Source: Labilithrix luteola
Lineage (GTDB): Bacteria; Myxococcota_A; Polyangia; Polyangiales; Polyangiaceae
NCBI GenBank assembly: GCA_026225435.1
Contig: JAMFST010000117.1
Coordinates: 1-11,114, forward strand
Direction: 5' to 3'
Length of the DNA stretch: 11,114 bases
In this document: piece after piece, positions 1 through 6,598 of the stretch
Numbering within the stretch: position 1 is the stretch's first letter
Layout: each line of letters starts with the position of its first letter
Position numbers and translations under genes: made by a program
Notes under the pieces: model-generated
What the model was told of the DNA's origin: nothing
The model's input: only the letters and a program-made list of their open reading frames with translations
The model's database searches: none

Positions 1-346
1 AGCAGGCACCGGCAATGAACGTCCGGGTGCGTGCCACCTGCCGCAGGTAGGCGCCGGCCTGGGTCACGTCGGGGCGATCGAGGAGGGTGGCGATCGCCTG
101 CGGGGTCTTCGAGCCGAGCGCAGGGACGATCACCAGATCGGGCCGCGGCCCGCGTCCCACCGGCTCGAGGGAGAGCCGCAGCCCCTGGTTGGTGCGGATC
201 ACGCGCCGGAAACCGCAGACCGTCACCTCGAAGCGGTCGGCCTTGCGGCTCGAGGTGGTCAGATCGTTGGCCGTCGACAGCGTGTCGAGCACCACCGACA
301 ACCCGCTGTCGAAGACGCCGTCGAGGACGAGGACGGAGACGCGCAT
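1..346 (-). CDS. GlxA-family (DJ-1/PfpI + AraC) transcriptional regulator, N-terminal part only
   Basis: The 115 visible residues form the start of a DJ-1/PfpI-like domain as found at the N-terminus of GlxA-type AraC-family regulators. It opens with a beta-strand and loop of the type VSVLVLDGVFDSGL (residues 3-16), typical of this group. A second strand, DLVIVPALGS (70-79), follows. The chain reaches AGAC at residues 112-115, the nucleophile-elbow position of the DJ-1 fold, and there the window ends. The C-terminal AraC helix-turn-helix expected in this family lies outside. The ATG at 344-346 is chosen because it places the first strand at the usual distance. No good Shine-Dalgarno sequence precedes it. 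It is divergent from the ABM gene at 488, and such regulators often control a divergent neighbour, so that gene is a plausible target (inference). A stand-alone DJ-1/PfpI protein is the alternative. Confidence 0.82.
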   Translation of the reverse strand, partial: MRVSVLVLDGVFDSGLSVVLDTLSTANDLTTSSRKADRFEVTVCGFRRVIRTNQGLRLSLEPVGRGPRPDLVIVPALGSKTPQAIATLLDRPDVTQAGAYLRQVARTRTFIAGAC

Positions 347-403
347 GGGCGACAGCGTAGCCGGCCGGGGGAGGATCGCTCGTGGCGAATTACGTATCTT
401 TGT

Positions 404-417
404 TGTCGTTTCCGACA
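404..417. promoter_or_regulatory. Inverted repeat TGTCG-N4-CGACA, candidate operator
   Basis: Two perfect 5-bp arms, TGTCG and CGACA, flank a TTTC spacer in the middle of the divergent gap, right beside its AT-rich part. Placement and symmetry suit a dimeric regulator, but no known consensus was matched. The function is inferred from position only. Confidence 0.35.
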
Positions 418-456
418 CTGCCCTCGAGGGCTGCGAGCCCCTAGCTTGGCCCAGGA

Positions 457-474
457 CGACGCGAGCTCGCGTCG
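457..474. promoter_or_regulatory. Perfect 18-bp palindrome upstream of the ABM gene
   Basis: CGACGCGAGCTCGCGTCG is its own reverse complement across all 18 bases. It ends 2 nt before the Shine-Dalgarno sequence and 13 nt before the ATG at 488. It has no loop, so it fits a protein-binding site (operator) better than an RNA hairpin. A bound dimer here would block transcription or early elongation of the ABM gene. A related arm, CGACGCG, recurs at 2833-2847. Confidence 0.45.
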
Positions 475-476
475 AC

Positions 477-482
477 GGAGGT
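477..482 (+). promoter_or_regulatory. Ribosome binding site GGAGGT that fixes the ABM start at 488
   Basis: GGAGGT lies 5 nt upstream of the ATG at 488. It supports this start over the in-frame upstream ATG at 446, which would add a 14-residue Arg-rich extension unlike the family. Confidence 0.75.
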
Positions 483-487
483 CTCTC

Positions 488-784
488 ATGGTCAAGCTGT
501 CGTTTCTCGTGCGTCTCGTGGCCAAGGCTGGAAAAGAGGAGGAGCTCGCCGCCTTCCTCGCGAGCGCGTTGCCGCTGGCGCAGGCCGAGCCGGCCACGAT
601 CGTCTGGTTCGCGTTCCGGCTCTCGGCGACCGAGTTCGGAATCTTCGACGCGTTCCCCGACGAGGCGGGGAGGCAGGCGCACCTCAACGGGGCCATTCGC
701 GATGCGCTCGTCGCCAAGGCGGGTGAGCTGCTCGCCGAGCCCCCGCGCATCGATCCCGCGGAGATCCTCGCCGCGAAGCTCTGA
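488..784 (+). CDS. Putative quinol monooxygenase / ABM-domain protein (98 aa)
   Basis: This is a small single-domain protein of the size and pattern of the antibiotic biosynthesis monooxygenase (ABM, YgiN-like) family, dimeric ferredoxin-like alpha/beta barrels. A first strand, KLSFLVRLVAKAGKEEEL (3-20), is followed by a helix. Next come the strand motif TIVWFAFR (37-44) and the EFGIFDAFPDEAGRQAHL segment (49-66), both characteristic of the fold. Some members oxidise quinols or polyketide aromatics without a metal or cofactor, and others have no known substrate. No substrate can be named here. It is transcribed away from the GlxA-like regulator and its stop lies 3 nt from that of the convergent peroxiredoxin gene. 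It is expected to be cytoplasmic, since no signal peptide is present. Confidence 0.8.
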   Translation: MVKLSFLVRLVAKAGKEEELAAFLASALPLAQAEPATIVWFAFRLSATEFGIFDAFPDEAGRQAHLNGAIRDALVAKAGELLAEPPRIDPAEILAAKL

Positions 785-787
785 GTT

Positions 788-1516
788 TCAGGTCTTGAGC
801 GGCGTCGCGTCGATCGCGGTGAGCAGCTGCGCGATCGACGGGCGCACCTTGTAGTCCGGGTCCGAGTGGGCCCAGCGGACGATCCCCTTGGTGTCGACCA
901 GGAACACCGAGGGGACGGCGATCTCGTGGTGCGTCTTGCCGGAGTAGGCCTCGACGTCCACGCCGTAGCTGTTCTTCATCTTGGCGTACTCGTCGTCGCC
1001 GACCTTCTTCACCACGTGGAAGGCGTCGATGACCTTGGCGTCGCTGTCGCTGAGGACGGGGAAGGGGATCTGGTAGGTCGCCTTCATCTTGGCCTCGGCG
1101 TCGGGCGCGTCGACGCTGATGGCCACGGGCGTCACGCCACGCTTCTCGAAGTCGGGGTAGGCGGCGGCGAGGGCGTGGATCTCGGTGTTGCAGTAGGGGC
1201 ACCAGCCGCCGCGATAGAAGACGAGCAGCAGCGGCCCCTTGGCGGCGAGCGCCGTCAGAGCGACGTCGTTCCTGTCGAGATCCGTCGCGTGCACGTCGGG
1301 GATCTTCTGCCCGACCGCGATGCCCGTGCCGGGGGCGAGCACGCCGACCTTGTCGGCCTCCGGCGCGGTCAGGTCGCGCATCGTCGGGTGACCCGCAGGC
1401 GCCCTGGCAGAGCTCGACGCCATCGGAGCGGCACGCTCGCCCGACGGCTTCGAGCACGCGGCGAGGACGGAAAGAAGCGACACGATGGACAGAGAGAGCG
1501 GGAGCGAAGGGCGCAT
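788..1516 (-). CDS. Peroxiredoxin-like (AhpC/TSA) lipoprotein (242 aa)
   Basis: The protein begins with a lipoprotein signal peptide ending in the lipobox LAAC (lipidated Cys21), then a Ser/Ala/Pro-rich linker to about residue 45. A thioredoxin-fold peroxiredoxin domain occupies about 60-240. Its active-site loop reads FYRGGWCPYCNTE, with Cys106 as probable peroxidatic cysteine and Cys109 three residues on. This arrangement is seen in the PRX-like2 branch of AhpC/TSA rather than in classical PxxxTxxC enzymes. The later PSVFLVDTKGIVRW strand supports the fold. Expected role: reduction of peroxides or thiol-disulfide chemistry at the cell envelope. It lies 80 nt downstream of the flavin-dependent lactate enzyme on the same strand, so cotranscription is possible. 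The ATG is set by the signal peptide, and the Shine-Dalgarno sequence is weak. A thiol:disulfide oxidoreductase role is the alternative. Confidence 0.86.
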   Translation of the reverse strand: MRPSLPLSLSIVSLLSVLAACSKPSGERAAPMASSSARAPAGHPTMRDLTAPEADKVGVLAPGTGIAVGQKIPDVHATDLDRNDVALTALAAKGPLLLVFYRGGWCPYCNTEIHALAAAYPDFEKRGVTPVAISVDAPDAEAKMKATYQIPFPVLSDSDAKVIDAFHVVKKVGDDEYAKMKNSYGVDVEAYSGKTHHEIAVPSVFLVDTKGIVRWAHSDPDYKVRPSIAQLLTAIDATPLKT

Positions 1517-1596
1517 GATCGGTCTTTCGGGGAAAGGAGCTGTACGCCCCGCGACGGGCCAAGGTTTCCGTCGACCTGCGCCCGCGCTTGCCGCTG
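1517..1596 (-). other. 80-bp gap between the lactate 2-monooxygenase and peroxiredoxin genes
   Basis: The gap is short and both flanking genes read on the minus strand. I see no hairpin with a T-run that would act as an intrinsic terminator and no convincing promoter. Readthrough from the flavoenzyme gene into the peroxiredoxin gene is therefore plausible. Confidence 0.35.
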
Positions 1597-2787
1597 TCAC
1601 CGCTCGATGCGGCGCAGCGCTTCCGGCCCGAGCTGCGCGATCGTCGGGTAGCCGTCGATCGCCATCAGCAGATCGGCCTCGGCGAGCAGGCAGCGGAGCA
1701 CGTGCACCACGCCTTCGGTCCCGGCGAGCCCGAGGCCGTAGGCGTACGGGCGGCCGATGCCGACCGCCGTCGCCCCCATCGCCAGCGCGGTGACCACGTT
1801 CGAGCCGGTGCGGATGCCCGAGTCGAAGAGCACCGGCGTCTTGCCCGACGCCTTCACCACGTCGGGCAGCATGTCGATCGCTGGGATGCCGCCGTTGGCC
1901 TGCCGCCCGCCGTGGTTGGAGACGAAGATGCCGTCGGCCCCGCCGTCGATGGCGCGGCGGGCGTCGTCCGGGTGGCAGATGCCCTTCATGATGAGCGGCA
2001 GCTTGGTGAGGGAGCGCAGCCAGGGCAGGTCGTCCCAGGTCAGCGGGTTGCCGAACAGCTGGACCCACTTGAGCACCGCGGCGTGGATGTCGTCGCGCGG
2101 CTGCTTGCCCAGCAGCTGCACGAAGCGCGGATCGGAGAAGTAGTTCTCCAGGCAGAAGCCGCGCAGCTGGGGGAAGTTCGAGGCGCTGAGATCGCGCGGG
2201 CGCCAGCCGGTCACCCAGGTGTCGAGGGTGACGGCGATCGCCTTGAAGCCGGACTTCTCCGCGCGCTTCACCAGGCTGGCGGCCAGCTCGCGATCGGTCG
2301 GCGTGTACAGTTGGAAAATACCGGGCGTGTCACCGAGCTCCTTGGCGACCTCCTCCATCGGATCTTCCATCAACGTCGAGGCCATCATCGGCACGCCGGT
2401 CTGCGCCGAGGCGCGGGCCACCGCCATGTCGCCGTGCCCCCCCTGCGGGAGGATCCCGAGCACGCCCACGGGGCTCATGAGGAGCGGCGTCGGCAGCTTC
2501 ATCCCGAACAGCTCGATCGACAGATCACGCTCGCGCGATCCGTTGAACCGGCGCGGCATCAGCCCCCACTTGTCGAAGGCCGAGGCGTTGCCGTCCTGGG
2601 TCCGCTCGTTGCCGCAGCCGCCGGAGACGTAGGACACGAGCCCCGGCGACATCGCCTTCTCCGCGCGCTCCTTCAGCTCCTCGAAGCGGATGGGGAGCGG
2701 CGGGATCTTCCCCTGCAGACCACCGAGGTAGATCTCGAGCTGGTAGTCGCCGAAGTTCGTCTTCGCCCGCGGGTCGTTGGCTGCCAT
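1597..2787 (-). CDS. Lactate 2-monooxygenase family FMN-dependent alpha-hydroxyacid oxidase (396 aa)
   Basis: This is a TIM-barrel FMN enzyme closely resembling mycobacterial lactate 2-monooxygenase, which converts L-lactate and O2 to acetate, CO2 and water. Recognisable blocks in order are FGDYQLEIYLGG (12-23), SYVSGGCGNERT (52-63, with the substrate-contact Tyr53), SPVGVLGI (105-112), FQLYTPTDRE (158-167), TLDTWVTGWRPRDL (187-200), KGICHPDDARRA (268-279) and SNHGGRQANGG (290-300). His292 and Arg295 are the expected catalytic base and carboxylate-binding Arg. LFDSGIRTGSNVV and GIGRPYAYGLGL are the FMN-phosphate loops. Gly108 sits where monooxygenases carry Gly and lactate oxidases carry Ala, which favours monooxygenase activity; this residue assignment is from memory. 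Length matches the family (about 390 aa). The ATG at 2787 gives a family-like N-terminus but lacks a clear Shine-Dalgarno sequence. It is divergent from the carbonic anhydrase gene. A lactate oxidase releasing H2O2 is the alternative. Confidence 0.87.
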   Translation of the reverse strand: MAANDPRAKTNFGDYQLEIYLGGLQGKIPPLPIRFEELKERAEKAMSPGLVSYVSGGCGNERTQDGNASAFDKWGLMPRRFNGSRERDLSIELFGMKLPTPLLMSPVGVLGILPQGGHGDMAVARASAQTGVPMMASTLMEDPMEEVAKELGDTPGIFQLYTPTDRELAASLVKRAEKSGFKAIAVTLDTWVTGWRPRDLSASNFPQLRGFCLENYFSDPRFVQLLGKQPRDDIHAAVLKWVQLFGNPLTWDDLPWLRSLTKLPLIMKGICHPDDARRAIDGGADGIFVSNHGGRQANGGIPAIDMLPDVVKASGKTPVLFDSGIRTGSNVVTALAMGATAVGIGRPYAYGLGLAGTEGVVHVLRCLLAEADLLMAIDGYPTIAQLGPEALRRIER

Positions 2788-2832
2788 GCGGCCACTGTAC
2801 TCGCGTGCTTGCGCCCCCCAGGCGGGAATACC

Positions 2833-2847
2833 CGACGCGCCGCGTCG
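2833..2847. promoter_or_regulatory. Inverted repeat CGACGCG-C-CGCGTCG, candidate operator
   Basis: Two perfect 7-bp arms are separated by a single base, in the divergent gap 37 nt before the carbonic anhydrase ATG. The arm CGACGCG is identical to that of the 18-bp palindrome at 457-474, but the spacer is 1 bp here and 4 bp there, so one protein would not see the same geometry. High GC content makes chance recurrence quite possible. Confidence 0.35.
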
Positions 2848-2871
2848 ATGGGAACGCCCTAGAGTGCACGC

Positions 2872-2877
2872 AAGGAG
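2872..2877 (+). promoter_or_regulatory. Ribosome binding site AAGGAG that fixes the carbonic anhydrase start at 2885
   Basis: AAGGAG stands 7 nt before the ATG at 2885. It rules out the longer in-frame start at 2777, which would extend into the divergent promoter region. Confidence 0.8.
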
Positions 2878-2884
2878 CCACGCC

Positions 2885-3433
2885 ATGACCTTCCTCGACA
2901 CCTTGCTGAAGCGGAACGAGACGTTCGCCGCGCACGACTTTCCTCTCGGGTTGAAGCTCATGCCGAGGGAGAAGACGCTGGTCATCGGCTGCGTCGATCC
3001 GCGCGTCGATCCGGTGGACGTGCTCGGGCTGAAGCTCGGCGAGGCGGCGGTGATCCGCAACGTCGGCGGTCGCGTCGTGCCCGAGACGCTGCAGACGATG
3101 GCGATGCTGCGCGCGCTCGGCAAGGTGATGGGCGGTGAGCTGGGCGCGCCCGGCTGGCACCTCGTGGTCCTCCACCACACCGACTGCGGCATCACGCGCA
3201 TCGCGCAGTCGCCGGAGATGCTCGCCCGCTACTTCGGCGTCGCCCCGGCGGAGCTGGACGCGCAGGCGATCCACGATCCGCGCGCCTCGGTGACGCTCGA
3301 CGTCGCCCGCCTGAAGGGCAACCCCCAGCTCCCCGGCGGCTTCCTCGTCACCGGCCTGGTGTACGACGTGAGCAACGGGAAGATCGAGACGGTGGTTCCG
3401 CCGGCGCTGCTGCGCGAAGAGCCGCCGGCCTGA
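2885..3433 (+). CDS. Beta-class carbonic anhydrase (182 aa)
   Basis: A small beta-carbonic anhydrase, which interconverts CO2 and bicarbonate at a zinc centre. The zinc-ligand motif CxDxR appears as GCVDPR, with Cys36, Asp38 and Arg40. The second ligand pair HxxC is in LHHTDCG, with His98 and Cys101. Between them is the conserved VIRNVGG segment (56-62), which lines the active site. The length of 182 aa is near that of the short bacterial subgroup typified by the mycobacterial 163-aa enzyme, and shorter than Can/CynT proteins of about 220 aa. No signal peptide is present, so it is cytoplasmic. Position next to a CO2-releasing lactate 2-monooxygenase suggests it may hydrate that CO2, but this is inference. 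All expected zinc residues are present, so I expect an active enzyme. Confidence 0.92.
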   Translation: MTFLDTLLKRNETFAAHDFPLGLKLMPREKTLVIGCVDPRVDPVDVLGLKLGEAAVIRNVGGRVVPETLQTMAMLRALGKVMGGELGAPGWHLVVLHHTDCGITRIAQSPEMLARYFGVAPAELDAQAIHDPRASVTLDVARLKGNPQLPGGFLVTGLVYDVSNGKIETVVPPALLREEPPA

Positions 3434-3493
3434 TCACTTCAGGTGCATGTGGATCTCGGCGCCGCAGTGGCTGCCGTCGTCGAATGGGGTTCA
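3434..3493 (-). pseudogene. Possible C-terminal remnant of a lost minus-strand gene (very tentative)
   Basis: Directly abutting the carbonic anhydrase stop, the minus strand reads TPFDDGSHCGAEIHMHLK followed by TGA (3434-3436). This composition resembles a genuine protein C-terminus rather than the Arg-rich shadows common here. The same frame is open further upstream (a stretch ending FVFDGSPSPVGQENGS) but is interrupted by a TGA at 3491-3493. No start or family can be assigned. It could equally be a chance frame. Confidence 0.2.
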
Positions 3494-3564
3494 TGAGCCG
3501 TTCTCCTGGCCCACCGGGCTCGGCGACCCGTCAAAAACGAATTCGTGAACGGACTGGCTTCGTT
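3434..3564. other. 131-bp convergent intergenic region
   Basis: The region separates the stop of the carbonic anhydrase from that of the 1009-aa lipoprotein. It contains the palindrome ACGAATTCGT (3538-3547). On the minus strand this is followed by a T-run, but with only a 3-bp stem around a 4-nt loop it is a poor terminator. The first 57 bases hold a possible gene remnant on the minus strand, listed separately. Confidence 0.5.
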
Positions 3565-6500
3565 CTACTGCGCCACCGCGCCGGGCCGGACGAACTGCAT
3601 GTCGAGGTTGTTCTTCGTCCCCGCCGCCCACACGTGCTCGATGCGGATGTCGGTGGAGGCCGGATCGGTGATCGGCGGCAAGAGGCGGGCGGGGGACATC
3701 TGCCGCGCGTCCATCGCCTGCGCGAGGGTCGAGCGGAGGAAGTCGGCCTCGAGGGTCCCGGACGCGCGGGCGGCGAGATCGGCCCGATCGCTCTTCGAGC
3801 CGGTGTCGGCGAGCGTCTGGAAGAATGTCCCGAACACGTCGGCGTAGCGAGCCTGCGAGCCGGGGGCTACCGACAGGTATCCCTGGTCGAGCGAGCCGGT
3901 GAAGCTCGCCGGCAGATCGTCCTCGCTGCCGCCGTAGGTGCTGTTGATGCTGGTGTTGCCCAGCGAGAAGACCTGCGTGCTCGCCGTGGCGGTGGCCGGC
4001 AAGACGATGCTGGCCGACGGGGCGAGGGTGGTCCAGCCGTCGCGGCTCAGGTTCGAGGCGATGATCGCGGTGCGGGTGGTGCAGCCGCCGACGTCGAAGG
4101 TGGTCTGCGGGGTGGCGAAGACACCGTGCCAGCCGCCAGGCGTGATGTTCGAGCTCTCGACGGTGATGTTCGCCGAGTCACCGCTGGCGCAGCCGACGAA
4201 GCCCGACTGGTTCCCCTCGTACCAGGTGTCCTGGATCATCAGGTTGGCGCCGCCGCCGACCGTCACGTTGGTCGGGTTGCCCCCGAAGAAGGCGAAGAAG
4301 CCGGCGTTGCTCCCGCCCGTGCCGCCGTTGCCGCTGATGGTCATGGGGGCTCCGGTGCCGAGATCGCGCATGTCGAAGACGGCGTCGCCGATGCCGCTGA
4401 CGTCGAGGCCGCCCCACAGACGGAGCGCGTCGCTGAAGACGCGCGAGGTCGGCAGATCGCTGACCTCCGCGACCAGCCCTTCGCCTTGCGGATACGGGTT
4501 GTGGATGTCGGGCTCGCCGAAGAGCGCGAGGTCGCGGATGGCCACGTGCGCCGGCGCGTGCAGGCGGAGCACCGGCGTCGAGGGGAGCGCTCCGGCGTCG
4601 GTGTCGCTCCCGTCCCAGGGGAGCCACGCGAGGTTGCTCTCGCCCGTCCCGACGATCTGCAGCTGCACCGAGCCGGGGATCTCGATGGGCGCCGACACGT
4701 AGAAGATGCCCGAGGGGATGAAGACGATCGACCAGCGATCGGGGCACAGATAGTCCTCCGCCGCGCAGCTCGCCTGCTTGGCGGCGAGCGTGTCCACCGC
4801 CGACTGCAGGGCGGTGGTGTTCGCCGCGGCGCCGTCGGGGGTGTTGGCCTGCGTGAGCGCGGGCAGCAGGTAGCTGCGGTTCACGATCGGGCGGACCGGC
4901 GGTGACGACGGCGGCGTGGGAGCGGTCCGCGCGACGCCGAGCTGGTCGTCGAAGGTCAGCAGGTTGTACACCGGCTGCAGATCCGGCCCGGCAAACGCGC
5001 AGTAGCTACGCCCGTCCACCGAGGTCGCCGTGCCGCCGAGCGGCCCACACTGCAGCAGGGTGCCGGCGTCCGGTGCCCAGCCCGGCTGATCGGTGAGCTG
5101 CGCGGTGTCGCCTGCCGCCTCCGCGCCCGTCGCCGTCGAGAACGGCTTCGTCGACGTGTACCGGTTGTCGATGGACGCGAGATTCGAATAGGTCTCGTTC
5201 CACAGATCGCCCGCCGCGGCGCTCGCCCCCTGGTACGAGTTGAGCGGATAGACGAGCCCCCACGTCTTGGTCCACGTCAGCACCGCCGGATCGTCGTCGG
5301 CGGTGATGATCTGGTTCTGCAACAGCACGATCTGGTCGACGTCGAGCCCGGACGTCCCGCCCCAGGTGACCACGGGCATCACGCCCTTGGAGGCGACCAC
5401 CGTGTTGCCCTGGGCGAAGAACGCGTTCCACACCTCGAGGAAGGGGCCGTGCGAGGCGATGGAGAAGCTGTTGCGCACGCTGGTCCCGCCGATGATGTCG
5501 GCGACGCGCGAATCCTCGAACACGCAGCTGTCGATCTCGAAGCCGCCGATACCGCCATTCCCCCACGGCAGCGGCGTCGCCTGGGGCATCCCGGGGAAGA
5601 TGCCATTGCCGTTGTTGGCATTGGTGACGCCGATGGCGCAGTCGTCGAAGCTCGAGTCGCGGATCCACCAGTCGACGGCGTTGGCTGCGTCGGGCATCAC
5701 GCCGGCGTAGCCGATGCGCGCGAAGGACACGTTGGTGATGGTGACCTCCGAGACCATCCCGGTGGTGTCGCCTTCGGCCACCTCGTCCTTGGTGATGTTC
5801 GGACGATCGCCGACGATTCCGACCTCCTTGAGGTTCTCGATGGTCATCTCGTTGATGGAGACGCCGCTCATGTTGCCTGGCTTGGAGACCATGTCGATCC
5901 CGTCGCCGGCGCAGCTCTGCCCGTCGAGGGTGAGCCGCTCCATGATGAGCGGCGTGACGCCGTCGATGTAGAAGATGTCGTTGTACTTGGTGACGTGCGC
6001 GGGGTCGGCCACGTTGGGATCGGGATCGCAGCTCCCGGCCCAGACGATCTTCGTCGTCGCCGGATCGGCGCCGGAGATGTGCGCCTCGCCGGTCCACTGC
6101 GAGCGGTCGCCGTCGCCCCAGGGGACGAGGCTCGTGCCGCCGTCGGCCGTCACGTAATGAAACTGGGTGAGCGAGAGCGCCTGGTTGATGAAGTAGGTGC
6201 CGGCCGGGAAGAAGAGCGCGCCAGGATTGCTCCCGATGCCGAGGCCGTTCAAGCGGCACTGGATGGCGGTGGTCGTCTGGGTGACCGACGCGGCGTCCTG
6301 GGCATTCGGCAGCGCGTCCGGGCAGCCCATGGCCGCGCCGCCTTGCGTGACGTCCATCCAGCCCCAGTCGGTCATGCTGGTGGGAAAGGTGACCTCGCGC
6401 TCGTCGGCGGGGAGCACCGGGCCGCTCGCCGTCGAGGCGTCCGGCGCTGGCACACTCGACGTCGCGGAGGCGCTGCTCGACGGTGAGGCCGCGTTCGTCT

Positions 6501-6594
6501 TCGTCCCGCCACCCGCGGAGTCCGAGCCTCCGCCACACCCGTAGCTGACCAGCGCCATCGAGGCGGCGGACAGGGCGACCGCGCGTGCCTTCAT
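3565..6594 (-). CDS. Large lipoprotein with two pectate-lyase-3-like beta-helix modules (1009 aa)
   Basis: A signal peptide ends in the lipobox SYGC (lipidated Cys20), followed by a Ser/Ala/Thr linker to about 60. Two modules with the hallmarks of the pectate lyase 3 / right-handed beta-helix family follow. Module 1 (about 70-480) has the entry strand ALFFPAGTYFI (126-136) and coils such as PLIMERLTLDG (215-225). Module 2 (about 580-930) has WSIVFIPSGIFYV (621-633) and coils such as HVAIRDLALFG (683-693). The region 480-575 joins them and carries TDQPGW and a proline-rich PTPPSSPP. Twelve cysteines lie in the mature chain. Such folds bind, cleave or epimerise acidic polysaccharides, or act as adhesins; no catalytic triad can be assigned by eye. 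The ATG is 4 nt after the stop of the upstream beta-helix gene, so translation is probably coupled. This appears to be the last gene of the cassette. Confidence 0.83.
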   Translation of the reverse strand: MKARAVALSAASMALVSYGCGGGSDSAGGGTKTNAASPSSSASATSSVPAPDASTASGPVLPADEREVTFPTSMTDWGWMDVTQGGAAMGCPDALPNAQDAASVTQTTTAIQCRLNGLGIGSNPGALFFPAGTYFINQALSLTQFHYVTADGGTSLVPWGDGDRSQWTGEAHISGADPATTKIVWAGSCDPDPNVADPAHVTKYNDIFYIDGVTPLIMERLTLDGQSCAGDGIDMVSKPGNMSGVSINEMTIENLKEVGIVGDRPNITKDEVAEGDTTGMVSEVTITNVSFARIGYAGVMPDAANAVDWWIRDSSFDDCAIGVTNANNGNGIFPGMPQATPLPWGNGGIGGFEIDSCVFEDSRVADIIGGTSVRNSFSIASHGPFLEVWNAFFAQGNTVVASKGVMPVVTWGGTSGLDVDQIVLLQNQIITADDDPAVLTWTKTWGLVYPLNSYQGASAAAGDLWNETYSNLASIDNRYTSTKPFSTATGAEAAGDTAQLTDQPGWAPDAGTLLQCGPLGGTATSVDGRSYCAFAGPDLQPVYNLLTFDDQLGVARTAPTPPSSPPVRPIVNRSYLLPALTQANTPDGAAANTTALQSAVDTLAAKQASCAAEDYLCPDRWSIVFIPSGIFYVSAPIEIPGSVQLQIVGTGESNLAWLPWDGSDTDAGALPSTPVLRLHAPAHVAIRDLALFGEPDIHNPYPQGEGLVAEVSDLPTSRVFSDALRLWGGLDVSGIGDAVFDMRDLGTGAPMTISGNGGTGGSNAGFFAFFGGNPTNVTVGGGANLMIQDTWYEGNQSGFVGCASGDSANITVESSNITPGGWHGVFATPQTTFDVGGCTTRTAIIASNLSRDGWTTLAPSASIVLPATATASTQVFSLGNTSINSTYGGSEDDLPASFTGSLDQGYLSVAPGSQARYADVFGTFFQTLADTGSKSDRADLAARASGTLEADFLRSTLAQAMDARQMSPARLLPPITDPASTDIRIEHVWAAGTKNNLDMQFVRPGAVAQ

Positions 6595-6598
6595 GGGG

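Larger units (their letters stand above)
347..487. promoter_or_regulatory. Divergent intergenic region between the GlxA-like regulator and the ABM gene
   Basis: These 141 bp must hold the promoters of both divergent genes. The stretch around 388-412 is distinctly more AT-rich than the rest and includes TACGTA at 391-396. Inverted repeats follow at 404-417, 428-440 and 457-474. I could not assign a convincing -35/-10 pair in either direction. Confidence 0.5.
2788..2884. promoter_or_regulatory. Divergent intergenic region between the lactate enzyme and carbonic anhydrase genes
   Basis: These 97 bp must supply promoters for both divergent genes unless they lie further upstream. The region contains the inverted repeat at 2833-2847 and a shorter CGGG-AATA-CCCG repeat at 2823-2834. 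Isolated -10-like hexamers (TACAGT on the minus strand, TAGAGT on the plus strand) lack a matching -35, so I do not call a promoter. Confidence 0.4.

Noticed and set aside
446..487. Earlier ATG for the ABM protein
   Set aside because: It would add an Arg-rich tail lacking in the family, run through the palindrome and bypass the good ribosome binding site at 477-482.
1517..2068. N-terminal extension of the peroxiredoxin to 426 residues
   Set aside because: The extra part is a shadow of the lactate enzyme gene, and the lipobox signal peptide requires the start at 1516.
2794..2799. TACAGT on the minus strand as a -10 box for the lactate enzyme
   Set aside because: No -35-like hexamer at 16-18 bp, and only 7 nt to the start codon.
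2788..3201. Upstream extension of the lactate 2-monooxygenase to 534 residues
   Set aside because: It would overlap the well-supported carbonic anhydrase gene antisense, and the family N-terminus begins at the ATG at 2787.
3538..3547. Palindrome ACGAATTCGT followed by a T-run as intrinsic terminator of the 1009-aa gene
   Set aside because: As RNA only a 3-bp stem with a 4-nt loop can form, too weak to call a terminator.
3484..4905. 473-codon plus-strand open frame opposite the 1009-aa lipoprotein
   Set aside because: Arg/Gly/Ala/Asp-rich shadow translation. The opposite strand has a lipobox and beta-helix coils.
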